Shown: positions 18,377 to 26,572, numbered from the stretch's first letter. The stretch: DNA of 34,973 nt from Candidatus Roizmanbacteria bacterium RIFCSPHIGHO2_12_FULL_38_13 (GCA_001789555.1 MFZZ01000014.1:6009-40981); one strand, 5' to 3'. Translations and numbers: made by a program. The notes: generated by a model not told the origin, from the sequence alone.

Positions 18377-19831
18377 ATGCCGAATTTACATGAAATTGGA
18401 AGAAATGATCGATGTCCTTGTGGGAGCGGTTTAAAATATAAGAAATGTCATATAGGTAGGACTCTCCAAGTTTTTCCTGAACCATTCAAAGGCAGATCAA
18501 TCAGAGAAAGAAATATTATTCTACTTAATGCAATTACAGATATTTTCTTTGGAAAAGGCGAAGATTGGAACGAGATGCGAAATACACTTACAGAAGATAA
18601 AGTAAGGGAGTTGTACAAAATTGTGGCATGGTTATGGCCACCTCAAACAGATATTACTTCATTGCTCCCTAAACCCAGTAAGACGTTGAGAGGCTTATAC
18701 ACTGGAGATACAAGGCCGCAAGATATTTTAAAAAATATTGTAAGGTATAGCCTCTACACTGAAGAAATAATTGTTGTCTCTCCATTCTTAGCCCCACTTA
18801 CGATGAAAGAAGAATTTAGCCCTTTGTATAACCCAAGTAAATACAGGGCAGATACATTGGAACTCATATACTTTGCCGTAGCGCTTACACCATGGATTGA
18901 AACTGGAATTGTAAACATGATACCTAATCCAATGGATTTTGACTATCGTCTCAGAAAAGAAATATATAGTATGGCTACTGCACGATATGAAGCTAATAAA
19001 GAAGAATTTGACAAAGAAATAATAGCAATTGCACATGTAGAGGGAGAACACGAATATAAACGGATGATGATGAGAATGCCTGTGGATTCATTTAGAAAAA
19101 GAATTAAAGAATTCAAACCCAATCTCTCGAAGGCAGAAGTAGATAAACACGTAGAATACTTCTTAAAACAACGTAGGAATGACCCTTTATTATTAGATGA
19201 AGAAATGTCTTCCACAACAGAAATGAAGATAAAAAGGATGGGGGCAAATCTTGAATTAGGCCTATATCTAGGACAGGCAACAGGCTCTTATCTATATACA
19301 AATAGCACCTTTCAATGGAAAGAAATAATGTCAGCTAAACAACAAACTACTGATGATTCTGATGAATGGACTCCGCTAACACGAGCATTTCAATCACTTG
19401 ATTTTACATTCCTTAACAATGTGGATGCACGCTTTGCTTATAAACTTAAAGAAGAAGGCCGCTTGGGAGGATTTAGAAACTACTTACGTAAAATTTGGCG
19501 CAAGATTGAGGAAGACAATAGCCCTACACAAGCAAATAGTGCTGCACGGGAATTTAGCGACGAATTACAGGATGAGTACAGAAAAACAAAGGAGGAATGG
19601 GCAAAAATTGATAAATCAATCGTTAAATTTATGACAGGACCAAGAGGTATCGCTACAATACTTTCTCCACTTATATTAGGTGGATTGGATTGGAGAATTC
19701 CGGCTCTCGGTTTCTCAGTCTTAGGAATTGGCAAATTACTATCTGCAAGATATAAAAGAAATGAATTTAAAGCCAATGTTCCCCTTGCCGTATTGCTTGA
19801 TTTAGAAAAAAAGAATAGAAAATTAAAATAG
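18377..19831 (+). CDS. N-terminal SEC-C motif protein with large uncharacterised body and hydrophobic C-terminal segment
   Basis: IGRNDRCPCGSGLKYKKCH SEC-C zinc motif at N-terminus; C-terminal GPRGIATILSPLILGGLDWRIPALGFSVLGIGKLLSARYKR. Confidence 0.75.
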   Translation: MPNLHEIGRNDRCPCGSGLKYKKCHIGRTLQVFPEPFKGRSIRERNIILLNAITDIFFGKGEDWNEMRNTLTEDKVRELYKIVAWLWPPQTDITSLLPKPSKTLRGLYTGDTRPQDILKNIVRYSLYTEEIIVVSPFLAPLTMKEEFSPLYNPSKYRADTLELIYFAVALTPWIETGIVNMIPNPMDFDYRLRKEIYSMATARYEANKEEFDKEIIAIAHVEGEHEYKRMMMRMPVDSFRKRIKEFKPNLSKAEVDKHVEYFLKQRRNDPLLLDEEMSSTTEMKIKRMGANLELGLYLGQATGSYLYTNSTFQWKEIMSAKQQTTDDSDEWTPLTRAFQSLDFTFLNNVDARFAYKLKEEGRLGGFRNYLRKIWRKIEEDNSPTQANSAAREFSDELQDEYRKTKEEWAKIDKSIVKFMTGPRGIATILSPLILGGLDWRIPALGFSVLGIGKLLSARYKRNEFKANVPLAVLLDLEKKNRKLK

Positions 19832-20003
19832 CAAAATTTTATTAATATAACTCTTGGAGAATACTGCGACAGTGCTTTCATTAAGAACAAGGAGGAAATC
19901 TACTGTATTACTAAAAAATCACGAGATTCATATAATAATATGCTTATAAAAATTCGTCCGAATAGACCTAACAAATGGGTGCAAGTATAAATTGATAAAA
20001 TCT

Positions 20004-20177
20004 TTAATTCTTGACTGAATCAATTTCCGCTTTGATCATCCTAGTCATTATGTCCCGCATCCCATCATCTTTCATCATTTCTCTCATGGATAGTCCCGGT
20101 TTAGACATAAACTTTTCATCAAGATATTTGTCTAAACTAGATGAGTATTTGGAGTTTGATTTTTTTAATTTCTTCAT
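20004..20177 (-). CDS. small hypothetical protein (57 aa), coupled to the upstream gene
   Basis: MKKLKKSNSKYSSSLDKYLDEKFMSKPGLSMREMMKDDGMRDIMTRMIKAEIDSVKN*; ATGA overlap with stop of the 20174-20440 ORF. Confidence 0.55.
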   Translation of the reverse strand: MKKLKKSNSKYSSSLDKYLDEKFMSKPGLSMREMMKDDGMRDIMTRMIKAEIDSVKN

Positions 20178-20440
20178 GAACGATCACCTCTTTTCTTTTT
20201 AAACTTCTCAGCGACTTTTACCATCATCCCCACAACGCCTTCCGCATATTCTTGAGTGGCATGTTCAGGTTCGCTGTTTTGCAGCATCGTTAATATGGAT
20301 TCGGTTACCTGTGGTCTTTTGTCTTCATCAAGTACCAGCTTAAAAACAGCAGGGTCAATTCCTTTGAGGAAATTCTTGTATTTCTCTTCACTGATAAGCG
20401 GTTCTATCTGAGCCCATGCGAGTGGTTTTGACTTTGACAT
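20174..20440 (-). CDS. small hypothetical protein
   Basis: MSKSKPLAWAQIEPLISEEKYKNFLKGIDPAVFKLVL...; ORF extends to 20467. Confidence 0.55.
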   Translation of the reverse strand: MSKSKPLAWAQIEPLISEEKYKNFLKGIDPAVFKLVLDEDKRPQVTESILTMLQNSEPEHATQEYAEGVVGMMVKVAEKFKKKRGDRS

Positions 20441-20521
20441 AAAAGTATTATAAATCAAAAGCCTCATAAAATAATAAAAAAATATTTGCCAGCAGAAAAA
20501 CCAGTGCTATACCATAGATAT

Positions 20522-20737
20522 ATGGATAATCCACAGACCAGACAGGAAGTCGGGCGAAAACTCAAAGAAGCTCGCACGAATAAGAAAATGACACAGGCCG
20601 AAGTAGCAAAAAAAGCCGATCTGAATACCAATTACTATGCCTGTATTGAACGGGGAGAAGTAAACCCTTCTATGGAGAAACTGGAGAGTATCATAAAAGT
20701 CCTGGGTGTAAAGTCAGCAAAGATATTACCGTTTTGA
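20522..20737 (+). CDS. XRE-family HTH transcriptional regulator
   Basis: VGRKLKEARTNKKMTQAEVAKKADLNTNYYACIERGEVNPSMEKLESIIKVLGV. Confidence 0.88.
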   Translation: MDNPQTRQEVGRKLKEARTNKKMTQAEVAKKADLNTNYYACIERGEVNPSMEKLESIIKVLGVKSAKILPF

Positions 20738-20748
20738 GAGCCTTTATT

Positions 20749-20970
20749 ATGGCTTCCCATAAACAAAAACAAGATCCAAGACGAGGATATCTCTTCAATC
20801 TCTCTACAGAAGAGCGAATCAATATATTGGCCAATGCCATTGTAGACAGGACGATTGAAGAAGAGAAGAAGTTTAAAGAGAGACAAAAGAAAGACCCGAA
20901 AGCAAAAAGGATTTATGAAATGTGTGAATGTTCAAGATGCAAACAAAACAGATCAAATAAGCCTGCCTAA
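20749..20970 (+). CDS. small hypothetical protein with a CxxC-type tail
   Basis: MASHKQKQDPRRGYLFNLSTEERINILANAIVDRTIEEEKKFKERQKKDPKAKRIYEMCECSRCKQN. Confidence 0.5.
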   Translation: MASHKQKQDPRRGYLFNLSTEERINILANAIVDRTIEEEKKFKERQKKDPKAKRIYEMCECSRCKQNRSNKPA

Positions 20971-21426
20971 TCCCGTAAAACGAAACATCTCTTCAGCCCA
21001 TTCCTTCCCTTCAATTCTCCTCATAATCTCCATACTCCGACTCTGAGAGAGTATATTCAGGCTACCTTCCCAGAGAATTTTCCGGTCAATGATGGCAAGC
21101 TTGCGGTGATGATAACCACGAAGCATTACCGTATTGATTCCCATCTCATGACACGTCAGTATCTCGTTTGTTGCCTGGTGGCGGTAGAATTCTTCATGTT
21201 CGACCGGATCGCGGGTAATGATATGGATTTTTACTTTTTTGCGGAGTAAATCTTTCAGTCCAGGGTAAAGCAGTTCCATGCGGGAAGCCGTGATATACGG
21301 GCTTTCGATAATGGCTTCTTGCTTGCACTGTTGCAAATCGGAAATGAAGACATCGTAAAAACCAATTTCATCAAACAGTTTGCTTTTAAATGAATCATTC
21401 CTGTTCCGGAAGAAGAAAGGGATCAT
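20953..21426 (-). CDS. phospholipase D-like phosphodiesterase/nuclease, single HKD motif
   Basis: AIIESPYITASRMELL...GYHHRKLAIIDRKILWEGSLNILSQ (HxKx4D). Confidence 0.78.
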   Translation of the reverse strand: MIPFFFRNRNDSFKSKLFDEIGFYDVFISDLQQCKQEAIIESPYITASRMELLYPGLKDLLRKKVKIHIITRDPVEHEEFYRHQATNEILTCHEMGINTVMLRGYHHRKLAIIDRKILWEGSLNILSQSRSMEIMRRIEGKEWAEEMFRFTGLGRLI

Positions 21427-21556
21427 TCTGCGTCCTCCTTTCTTCGGATCATCAGTTTACCGTCATCAGCAAGGTAAAACTGCATGAGGTCGTGAAAGTG
21501 TGCTACAATTAGTTCAACGAGAGTAGTCTCCCGGGCACATGAAAATCTATTTAGTA

Positions 21557-22732
21557 TTACTCGATCACTTCAATCTTATACTCTTCCGAAGGTATTACAT
21601 TGCCAGGAAAAATTCGTACCACTTTTCCACCACTGTTTTCATATTTTTTTAAGTGTTCTTGAGCATGTCCATCAGGTATTTGTTCTCTTCCTGCCTCATC
21701 AACAACAAGCGTAGTAGCTTTACGTTCCTCTAATCGTTCTGCTGACAAAAGATGGCCATTATTACCTCGCAAAACTCCGTTCTCATCAATGCGTGCCAGC
21801 AATATCCCTTGTTTTGCGGGTAATAGTTGCTGTAACTCGGCAAGTGCTGTTGTTTTGCCAAAATTGTTTGGTGCTTGAATTCCTCTTTTTTCAGTTGAGC
21901 CAGTGATACCTTCTAGAACGTGGTCAAGTGCCCTTGCAAAACGTGTAAAACGTTGAGCATCAAATGAACGGTCTGGTACAGGTGTTTGGTCGTATACACC
22001 ATCCTTTGATGAGACAACTCTGGCAAACTTGCCTATCCAATGGGATCCATATCCAGAATCTGCTTCAATTTGTTCTGCCGAAGCACGAATAACAAGAGTA
22101 CTCATGTAATGCCCAAAATTATCGAACATATAGAAACCAAGTTCTGAAGCATGCTCTCCATATCCATCGACTATTACCATTGGTAATCTTCTATCGTGTT
22201 TATCTGCAAAGTTTTTGAGTAGTGTGGGAATACTCAATCCGCTCCCTTTTTTGCCTAAATTGTCTGGTGTTGTATCCGTAAAATCAAGAACTAATGGTTT
22301 TTCTATACTTGCTTTTTCTAAAGCGTCTTCAAGTGTGTAACTGAAACGATCACGTGCATCTCCATTAAGTTCACGAGCACCAACTTTTATATCTTTAGAA
22401 AAAATAAAATGGACAAGTGGGCATCCTTTTGCTAGGAGCATATCTTTCTCATCAAAAACAGGAGTTTTACTAACTCTAGTTCCATTTGCTTCTTGGTGAA
22501 GTTGAATGAGTTGCTCCACCTGTTTGTCAAATGTGTCATGAACAAGTTGTTGTTCGTCTGCTCCAACTGTTGGAGAAATGACATACAATGTGCGCTCCAG
22601 AGGAGTTGATACAAATCGAGACTCCATATCTATTCTCCACTGGACAGCAGATTTCACTCGTTCTTCCCAGGGTGGTAAAGATACGCCTAAATTTAGTAGT
22701 TGTTCAGATGGTTGAATAAACTCATCACTCAT
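21557..22732 (-). CDS. uncharacterised protein with C-terminal P-loop NTPase motifs
   Basis: C-terminal APNNFGKTTALAELQQLL (Walker A) and TTLVVDEAGREQIP (Walker B-like); start 22732 supported by TTGATA-17-TACAAT 7 nt upstream. Confidence 0.65.
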   Translation of the reverse strand: MSDEFIQPSEQLLNLGVSLPPWEERVKSAVQWRIDMESRFVSTPLERTLYVISPTVGADEQQLVHDTFDKQVEQLIQLHQEANGTRVSKTPVFDEKDMLLAKGCPLVHFIFSKDIKVGARELNGDARDRFSYTLEDALEKASIEKPLVLDFTDTTPDNLGKKGSGLSIPTLLKNFADKHDRRLPMVIVDGYGEHASELGFYMFDNFGHYMSTLVIRASAEQIEADSGYGSHWIGKFARVVSSKDGVYDQTPVPDRSFDAQRFTRFARALDHVLEGITGSTEKRGIQAPNNFGKTTALAELQQLLPAKQGILLARIDENGVLRGNNGHLLSAERLEERKATTLVVDEAGREQIPDGHAQEHLKKYENSGGKVVRIFPGNVIPSEEYKIEVIE

Positions 22733-22786
22733 GGATAGAATTGTATCAAATTCTCTAGATGATATCAATACTATAGGTATAAAAAC

Positions 22787-22976
22787 GCTTGATAAAACGT
22801 ACTCTCATCGTATAATATTAGACGTTGTAACATCTGAAACAGGTTTGAAGAGATTGAACCAGTTCACTATTTTTCTTCCTTTTTGAAATGAGAAATTGCA
22901 ATAAGAAGAGCAGTTTTTTTTGAGGATCAATTTTGGAGTTTAAATAGGTTTGAAACATCGTCCTAGATGGTGCACC
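22787..22976 (+). repeat. dispersed repeat R, copy 1 (long form, lacks central palindrome)
   Basis: GCTTGATAAAACGTACT...CTTTTTGAAATGAGAAAT-GCAATAAG-AGAGCAGTTTTTT...GATGGTGCACC; aligns with 25790-25995. Confidence 0.8.
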
Positions 22977-23031
22977 AAACAGAACTTTTTAGATTAAGCT
23001 AATTTGTTCTTTGTTATAATTTTTACTTCAC

Positions 23032-23979
23032 ATGATAGACCTACAATTACAAGCAGTAGAAGCTCTTCGAAGTATTTCTCGCAACGAAAAAATTAAAAAA
23101 TATCTCCTACAGAATCCGTCTTTATATAAGATCGTTCTGAGAGCAGCGATGCGTTTTATTGGTGGAGAAACTCTTGCTGAATGTTTTCATATAGCTCAAC
23201 AGATAACAGTCAATGGACATGCGTTTACTATTGATTTCATAGGAGAAAGTACGAGAGACGAAAAAGCAGTAAATCTAGCTACAGAAGAGTTTTTAAGAGT
23301 CGTTAGTAAAATTAAAAAAACACGAAGCACTGCTTCGATCTCCTTAGATCTTTCTCATATCGGTTCAGTAATCGATAAAGAACTTGGACATACCAATGCA
23401 GTAAGAATTGCGGAGGCTTCAAGAAAAGCTGGTATTGAGATGATGATTAGTATGGAAGGGATAGATCGTACTGATTCTATTTTAGAGGAATACTTCCGAC
23501 TGAGTAAAACATATGAGAATGTTGGCATAACGATTCAGGCATACCTTCATAGGACAAAAAAAGATCTTCAGGAAGTATTAAAACGGAGAGGGAAAATAAG
23601 ACTGGTAAAAGGAGCGTATAAAGTACCAGAAACTGAAGCATTACCTTTAGGATCAAAGACAGATAAAGCATATAAGAAATACATAGAAACTATTCTTTCA
23701 CAGAATTACCTCTGCTCTATCGCAACACATGATGAAAATCTACTTATGCATGCCGATACTATTATAAAAAGGCATAAACTGAAGATTAACAAAATGGAAT
23801 TTGAGATGTTACATGGTGTCACTCCAGATCGACTTTTACAGCTACATCAGAAAGGATACAAAACACGCGAATATTTGCCCTATGGTAAAGAATGGTATCT
23901 CTATTTGTGCCATCGACTTGCGGAAAATCCTGCCAATATTTACCAGGCGCTTGCAGATGCTGCAGGCAACGTATTGTAA
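23032..23979 (+). CDS. proline dehydrogenase (PRODH) family protein
   Basis: SLDLSHIGSVID...GIEMMISMEGIDRTDSILEEYFRL...VGITIQAYLHRTKKDLQEVL..GKIRLVKGAYKVPE...YLPYGKEWYLYLCHRLAENPAN. Confidence 0.88.
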   Translation: MIDLQLQAVEALRSISRNEKIKKYLLQNPSLYKIVLRAAMRFIGGETLAECFHIAQQITVNGHAFTIDFIGESTRDEKAVNLATEEFLRVVSKIKKTRSTASISLDLSHIGSVIDKELGHTNAVRIAEASRKAGIEMMISMEGIDRTDSILEEYFRLSKTYENVGITIQAYLHRTKKDLQEVLKRRGKIRLVKGAYKVPETEALPLGSKTDKAYKKYIETILSQNYLCSIATHDENLLMHADTIIKRHKLKINKMEFEMLHGVTPDRLLQLHQKGYKTREYLPYGKEWYLYLCHRLAENPANIYQALADAAGNVL

Positions 23980-23986
23980 CTATGCT

Positions 23987-24670
23987 ATGTTTAAAAACGA
24001 AAGATTGGGCATAACTATACCACAACAGGAACATGCGCGATTTGCAGGAGTTTTAGCTTTTAATTGGGGTAATGATACTTTTGATAAACCCAGATATGGC
24101 ATGGAAGCTTTAACAAAAGGGGTAACGTTCCATCATACTGGTTACGGAATAAATGATACGGTTGCTTTTGAAGAAATGTCCGAAAAAGATTTAGTAGGAA
24201 TCTTTGAAAGAGATATACAAGTAGATCTTCAAAACGTGGATGCAGAATTAGTCAATTTATTTCATCAACTTCGTCTTATAAAAAATCGAATAGAAAGATC
24301 AGGCACTGATACTCTCGATGAGGTTCAAAATACAGTAGAAAGAATAATCGAAACTAAATTGGCTTTATCTAAATTGAAAAGGGAAGATTTTGAACGAAGT
24401 AATTCCATTGTACATGTTTGTGATAGGGTATCTTTTAATTTTTGTTTTGGGAAAATTATTGAATCTGAGATACCTGTATTCACAAGAAATTCAGATGAGT
24501 CAGTTCTTGTTCAACATACTATAGATCATCATGGAGTAATTCAAATTAACCCTTGGCCATTTGCAATATCGAATTTTGAAGGCTTTGTTATTGGTTATAG
24601 CTCTGACCAATATCCAGATCAGTTGATTCCACAAATTTTACGTTATAGAGTTGCTCCATCGACCAAATAG
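23987..24670 (+). CDS. DUF3891-like protein
   Basis: IPQQEHARFAGVLAFNWGNDTF...; start revised from 23801 to 23987. Confidence 0.5.
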   Translation: MFKNERLGITIPQQEHARFAGVLAFNWGNDTFDKPRYGMEALTKGVTFHHTGYGINDTVAFEEMSEKDLVGIFERDIQVDLQNVDAELVNLFHQLRLIKNRIERSGTDTLDEVQNTVERIIETKLALSKLKREDFERSNSIVHVCDRVSFNFCFGKIIESEIPVFTRNSDESVLVQHTIDHHGVIQINPWPFAISNFEGFVIGYSSDQYPDQLIPQILRYRVAPSTK

Positions 24671-24691
24671 TAAAGGTAAGTATGCTGATAA

Positions 24692-24818
24692 AAAGTTTAC
24701 ATCAATTTGAATCTAGAAATGGCAATAAGGAGAGCAGTTTTTCGTTAGGATCAATTTTGGAGGTTAAGTAGGCCCGAACACCTGCCACGTCTGACGTGGT
24801 CGTCCCAGATGGTGCACC
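24692..24818 (+). repeat. dispersed repeat R, copy 2
   Basis: AGAAATGGCAATAAGGAGAGCAGTTTTTCGTTAGGATCAATTTTGGAGGTTAAGTAGGCCCGAACACCTGCCACGTCTGACGTGGTCGTCCCAGATGGTGCACC. Confidence 0.85.
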
Positions 24819-24846
24819 CGTGTTGACAATTTCACTTTTTTTTAGC

Positions 24847-25278
24847 CTACTTCTCAAGAATTGAAAGAAAGTCGTTAGGAGTTACGATCTTAATTGCTTC
24901 ATATTCTTTTAGATCTAATAAATGATCATCTCCGCTCACAATATAATCAGCATGAGCATCAATAGCTGCATAGAGAAATTTGTCATCTTTTGGATCCTGT
25001 TTAATAATTATCTCCTCTGGGATTACTGATTCTAATGTTACATAACTTAACTTTACTAACAGTTCCATAATTTCTTTCCGTTGTTCTAAAGTACGTTTAT
25101 GATATTTAATCACTCTTTCTCTGTTAATAACATCCTCAACTTCTGCTAAAATTGAAGGAGACGTTATTAAAAGAAATTGTTGTCTCATAAATGCTTTATA
25201 GAGTTGTAGTGGGGGAGATGTCTTTGTGGTGATTAACGCACTAACTAAAATATTGGTATCTAATACTGCGCGAATCAT
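24847..25278 (-). CDS. PIN-domain toxin (VapC-like)
   Basis: MIRAVLDTNILVSALITTKTSPPLQLYKAF...DPKDDKFLYAAIDAHADYIVSGDDHLLDLKEY; ATGA overlap with upstream antitoxin. Confidence 0.88.
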   Translation of the reverse strand: MIRAVLDTNILVSALITTKTSPPLQLYKAFMRQQFLLITSPSILAEVEDVINRERVIKYHKRTLEQRKEIMELLVKLSYVTLESVIPEEIIIKQDPKDDKFLYAAIDAHADYIVSGDDHLLDLKEYEAIKIVTPNDFLSILEK

Positions 25279-25589
25279 ATATTGTTATTTTTCTTCTCAT
25301 CTCGTACCTCTAGTATCGTTTGATTAACCTCTTTTTGAATCTCTTCAGGATGAGCTTTAGGTATATCTGCTCGTATTGCATCAAGATTCTGAACTGCTTT
25401 GTCCCATTGGGATTTAGTTAATCGTTTTGTAGGATCAAGAAGTTTCTCATAATCTTCAACACTTAAAAGAATTGCTGCATTACGGTTGTATTTTTTAATG
25501 ACAACTCTGTCTTTGCCATACATAACACGACCAACAAGATCGGCTAAATTTACTCTAAATTCTTCAATGGAAACGGAGTTTTTTATCAT
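25275..25589 (-). CDS. Phd/YefM-like antitoxin
   Basis: SIEEFRVNLADLVGRVMYGKDRVVIKKYNRNAAILLSVEDYEKL. Confidence 0.78.
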   Translation of the reverse strand: MIKNSVSIEEFRVNLADLVGRVMYGKDRVVIKKYNRNAAILLSVEDYEKLLDPTKRLTKSQWDKAVQNLDAIRADIPKAHPEEIQKEVNQTILEVRDEKKNNNI

Positions 25590-25673
25590 ATAAAGACTAT
25601 ATATTAAATCTTAAGATTTGTCAAGTCTGTAGGATGTCTGGTAAGACTTCACAAATCTTGACACAATACTCGT

Positions 25674-25733
25674 CATGCTGAATTTATTTCAGCATCTTAA
25701 CAAGGAGATTCCGAAATGAGTTCGGAATGACGT
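25674..25733. repeat. inverted pair of 'ATGCTGAA..TTTCAGCATC' dispersed repeats
   Basis: CGTCATGCTGAATTTATTTCAGCATCTT...GATTCCGAAATGAGTTCGGAATGACG, same design as 7452-7537. Confidence 0.7.
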
Positions 25734-25789
25734 GATATAGATTGATCTAGATTTGTCAAAGACCGTGAACTCTCACATCACCCATGAAT

Positions 25790-25995
25790 GCTTGATAAAA
25801 CGTACTTTCATCATATAATATAGATGGCGCTATATCTGGATCGGGTTTAAAAAGTTGAACCAGTTCATTGTTTTACATCCTTTTTGAAATGAGAAATGGC
25901 AATAAGGAGAGCAGTTTTTTCGTTAGGATCAAATTGAGAGGTTAAATAGGTTCGAACACCTGCCACGTCTGACGTGGTCATCGCAGATGGTGCAC
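25790..25995 (+). repeat. dispersed repeat R, copy 3 (long form)
   Basis: GCTTGATAAAACGTACT...GGTTCGAACACCTGCCACGTCTGACGTGGTCATCGCAGATGGTGCAC. Confidence 0.88.
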
Positions 25996-26037
25996 AAATA
26001 TAAAAGTTTTTCATACTCTAAAGTATATAATAGGCTT

Positions 26038-26442
26038 ATGAAAAAAATTTCTTGGATGCAGAATAAACAAATTACATTATTTTTGCTTTCTTCATTAGCT
26101 TGGTACTTCCTGGCATGGACTGAATATGATTATGAAAAAATGCTTCCACAAGTACACATGGGTGCATATAACTCATGGCCTTTGTATTTTTTTTTGATAG
26201 ATACGTTTGCTATAGGATTAGTACTGTTTTATGGAAGTATATTGTGGGTGAATAGAAAATCTAAACAATTATTCCGATATGTCTTATTAGGTCTTCTTCT
26301 TTTATATCCTTTGCTTTTGATCTATGCTACCTATGACGATCTATATTCACGAGTTTGTATAAAATTAGACCCCGTTGCCCGTAATTGTAAAGAGTATAGA
26401 CCACATCCTGACTTAAGTAATATATATTTCGAATGGGAATAA
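26038..26442 (+). CDS. hypothetical membrane protein
   Basis: MKKISWMQNKQITLFLLSSLAWYFLAW... three hydrophobic segments; start revised from 25987 (inside the repeat) because TATAAT is at 26026-26031. Confidence 0.65.
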   Translation: MKKISWMQNKQITLFLLSSLAWYFLAWTEYDYEKMLPQVHMGAYNSWPLYFFLIDTFAIGLVLFYGSILWVNRKSKQLFRYVLLGLLLLYPLLLIYATYDDLYSRVCIKLDPVARNCKEYRPHPDLSNIYFEWE

Positions 26443-26517
26443 TTGAGAGTAGAGTAATTGTTTGGATCTATAGTTGGCGTCAGATAGACCCGCTTCACCA
26501 AAGCTTCAGCGAGGCGA

Positions 26518-26572
26518 GTTCGAACACCTGCCACGTCTGACGTTCCAGGCAGGTCGTCCCAGATGGTGCACC
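26518..26572 (+). repeat. dispersed repeat R, copy 4 (core only, variant stem)
   Basis: GTTCGAACACCTGCCACGTCTGACGTTCCAGGCAGGTCGTCCCAGATGGTGCACC. Confidence 0.85.

Noticed and set aside
16124-21538. Integrase or transposase gene in the island
   Set aside because: None of the ORFs there shows tyrosine/serine recombinase or transposase motifs.
23801-23986. N-terminal extension of the DUF3891-like ORF overlapping PRODH
   Set aside because: Overlaps PRODH coding sequence in another frame; internal ATG at 23987 fits better.
22787-26572. Canonical integron with attC sites
   Set aside because: No attC RYYYAAC/GTTRRRY boxes recognised in repeat R and no intI in the window; only the cassette-like layout is claimed.
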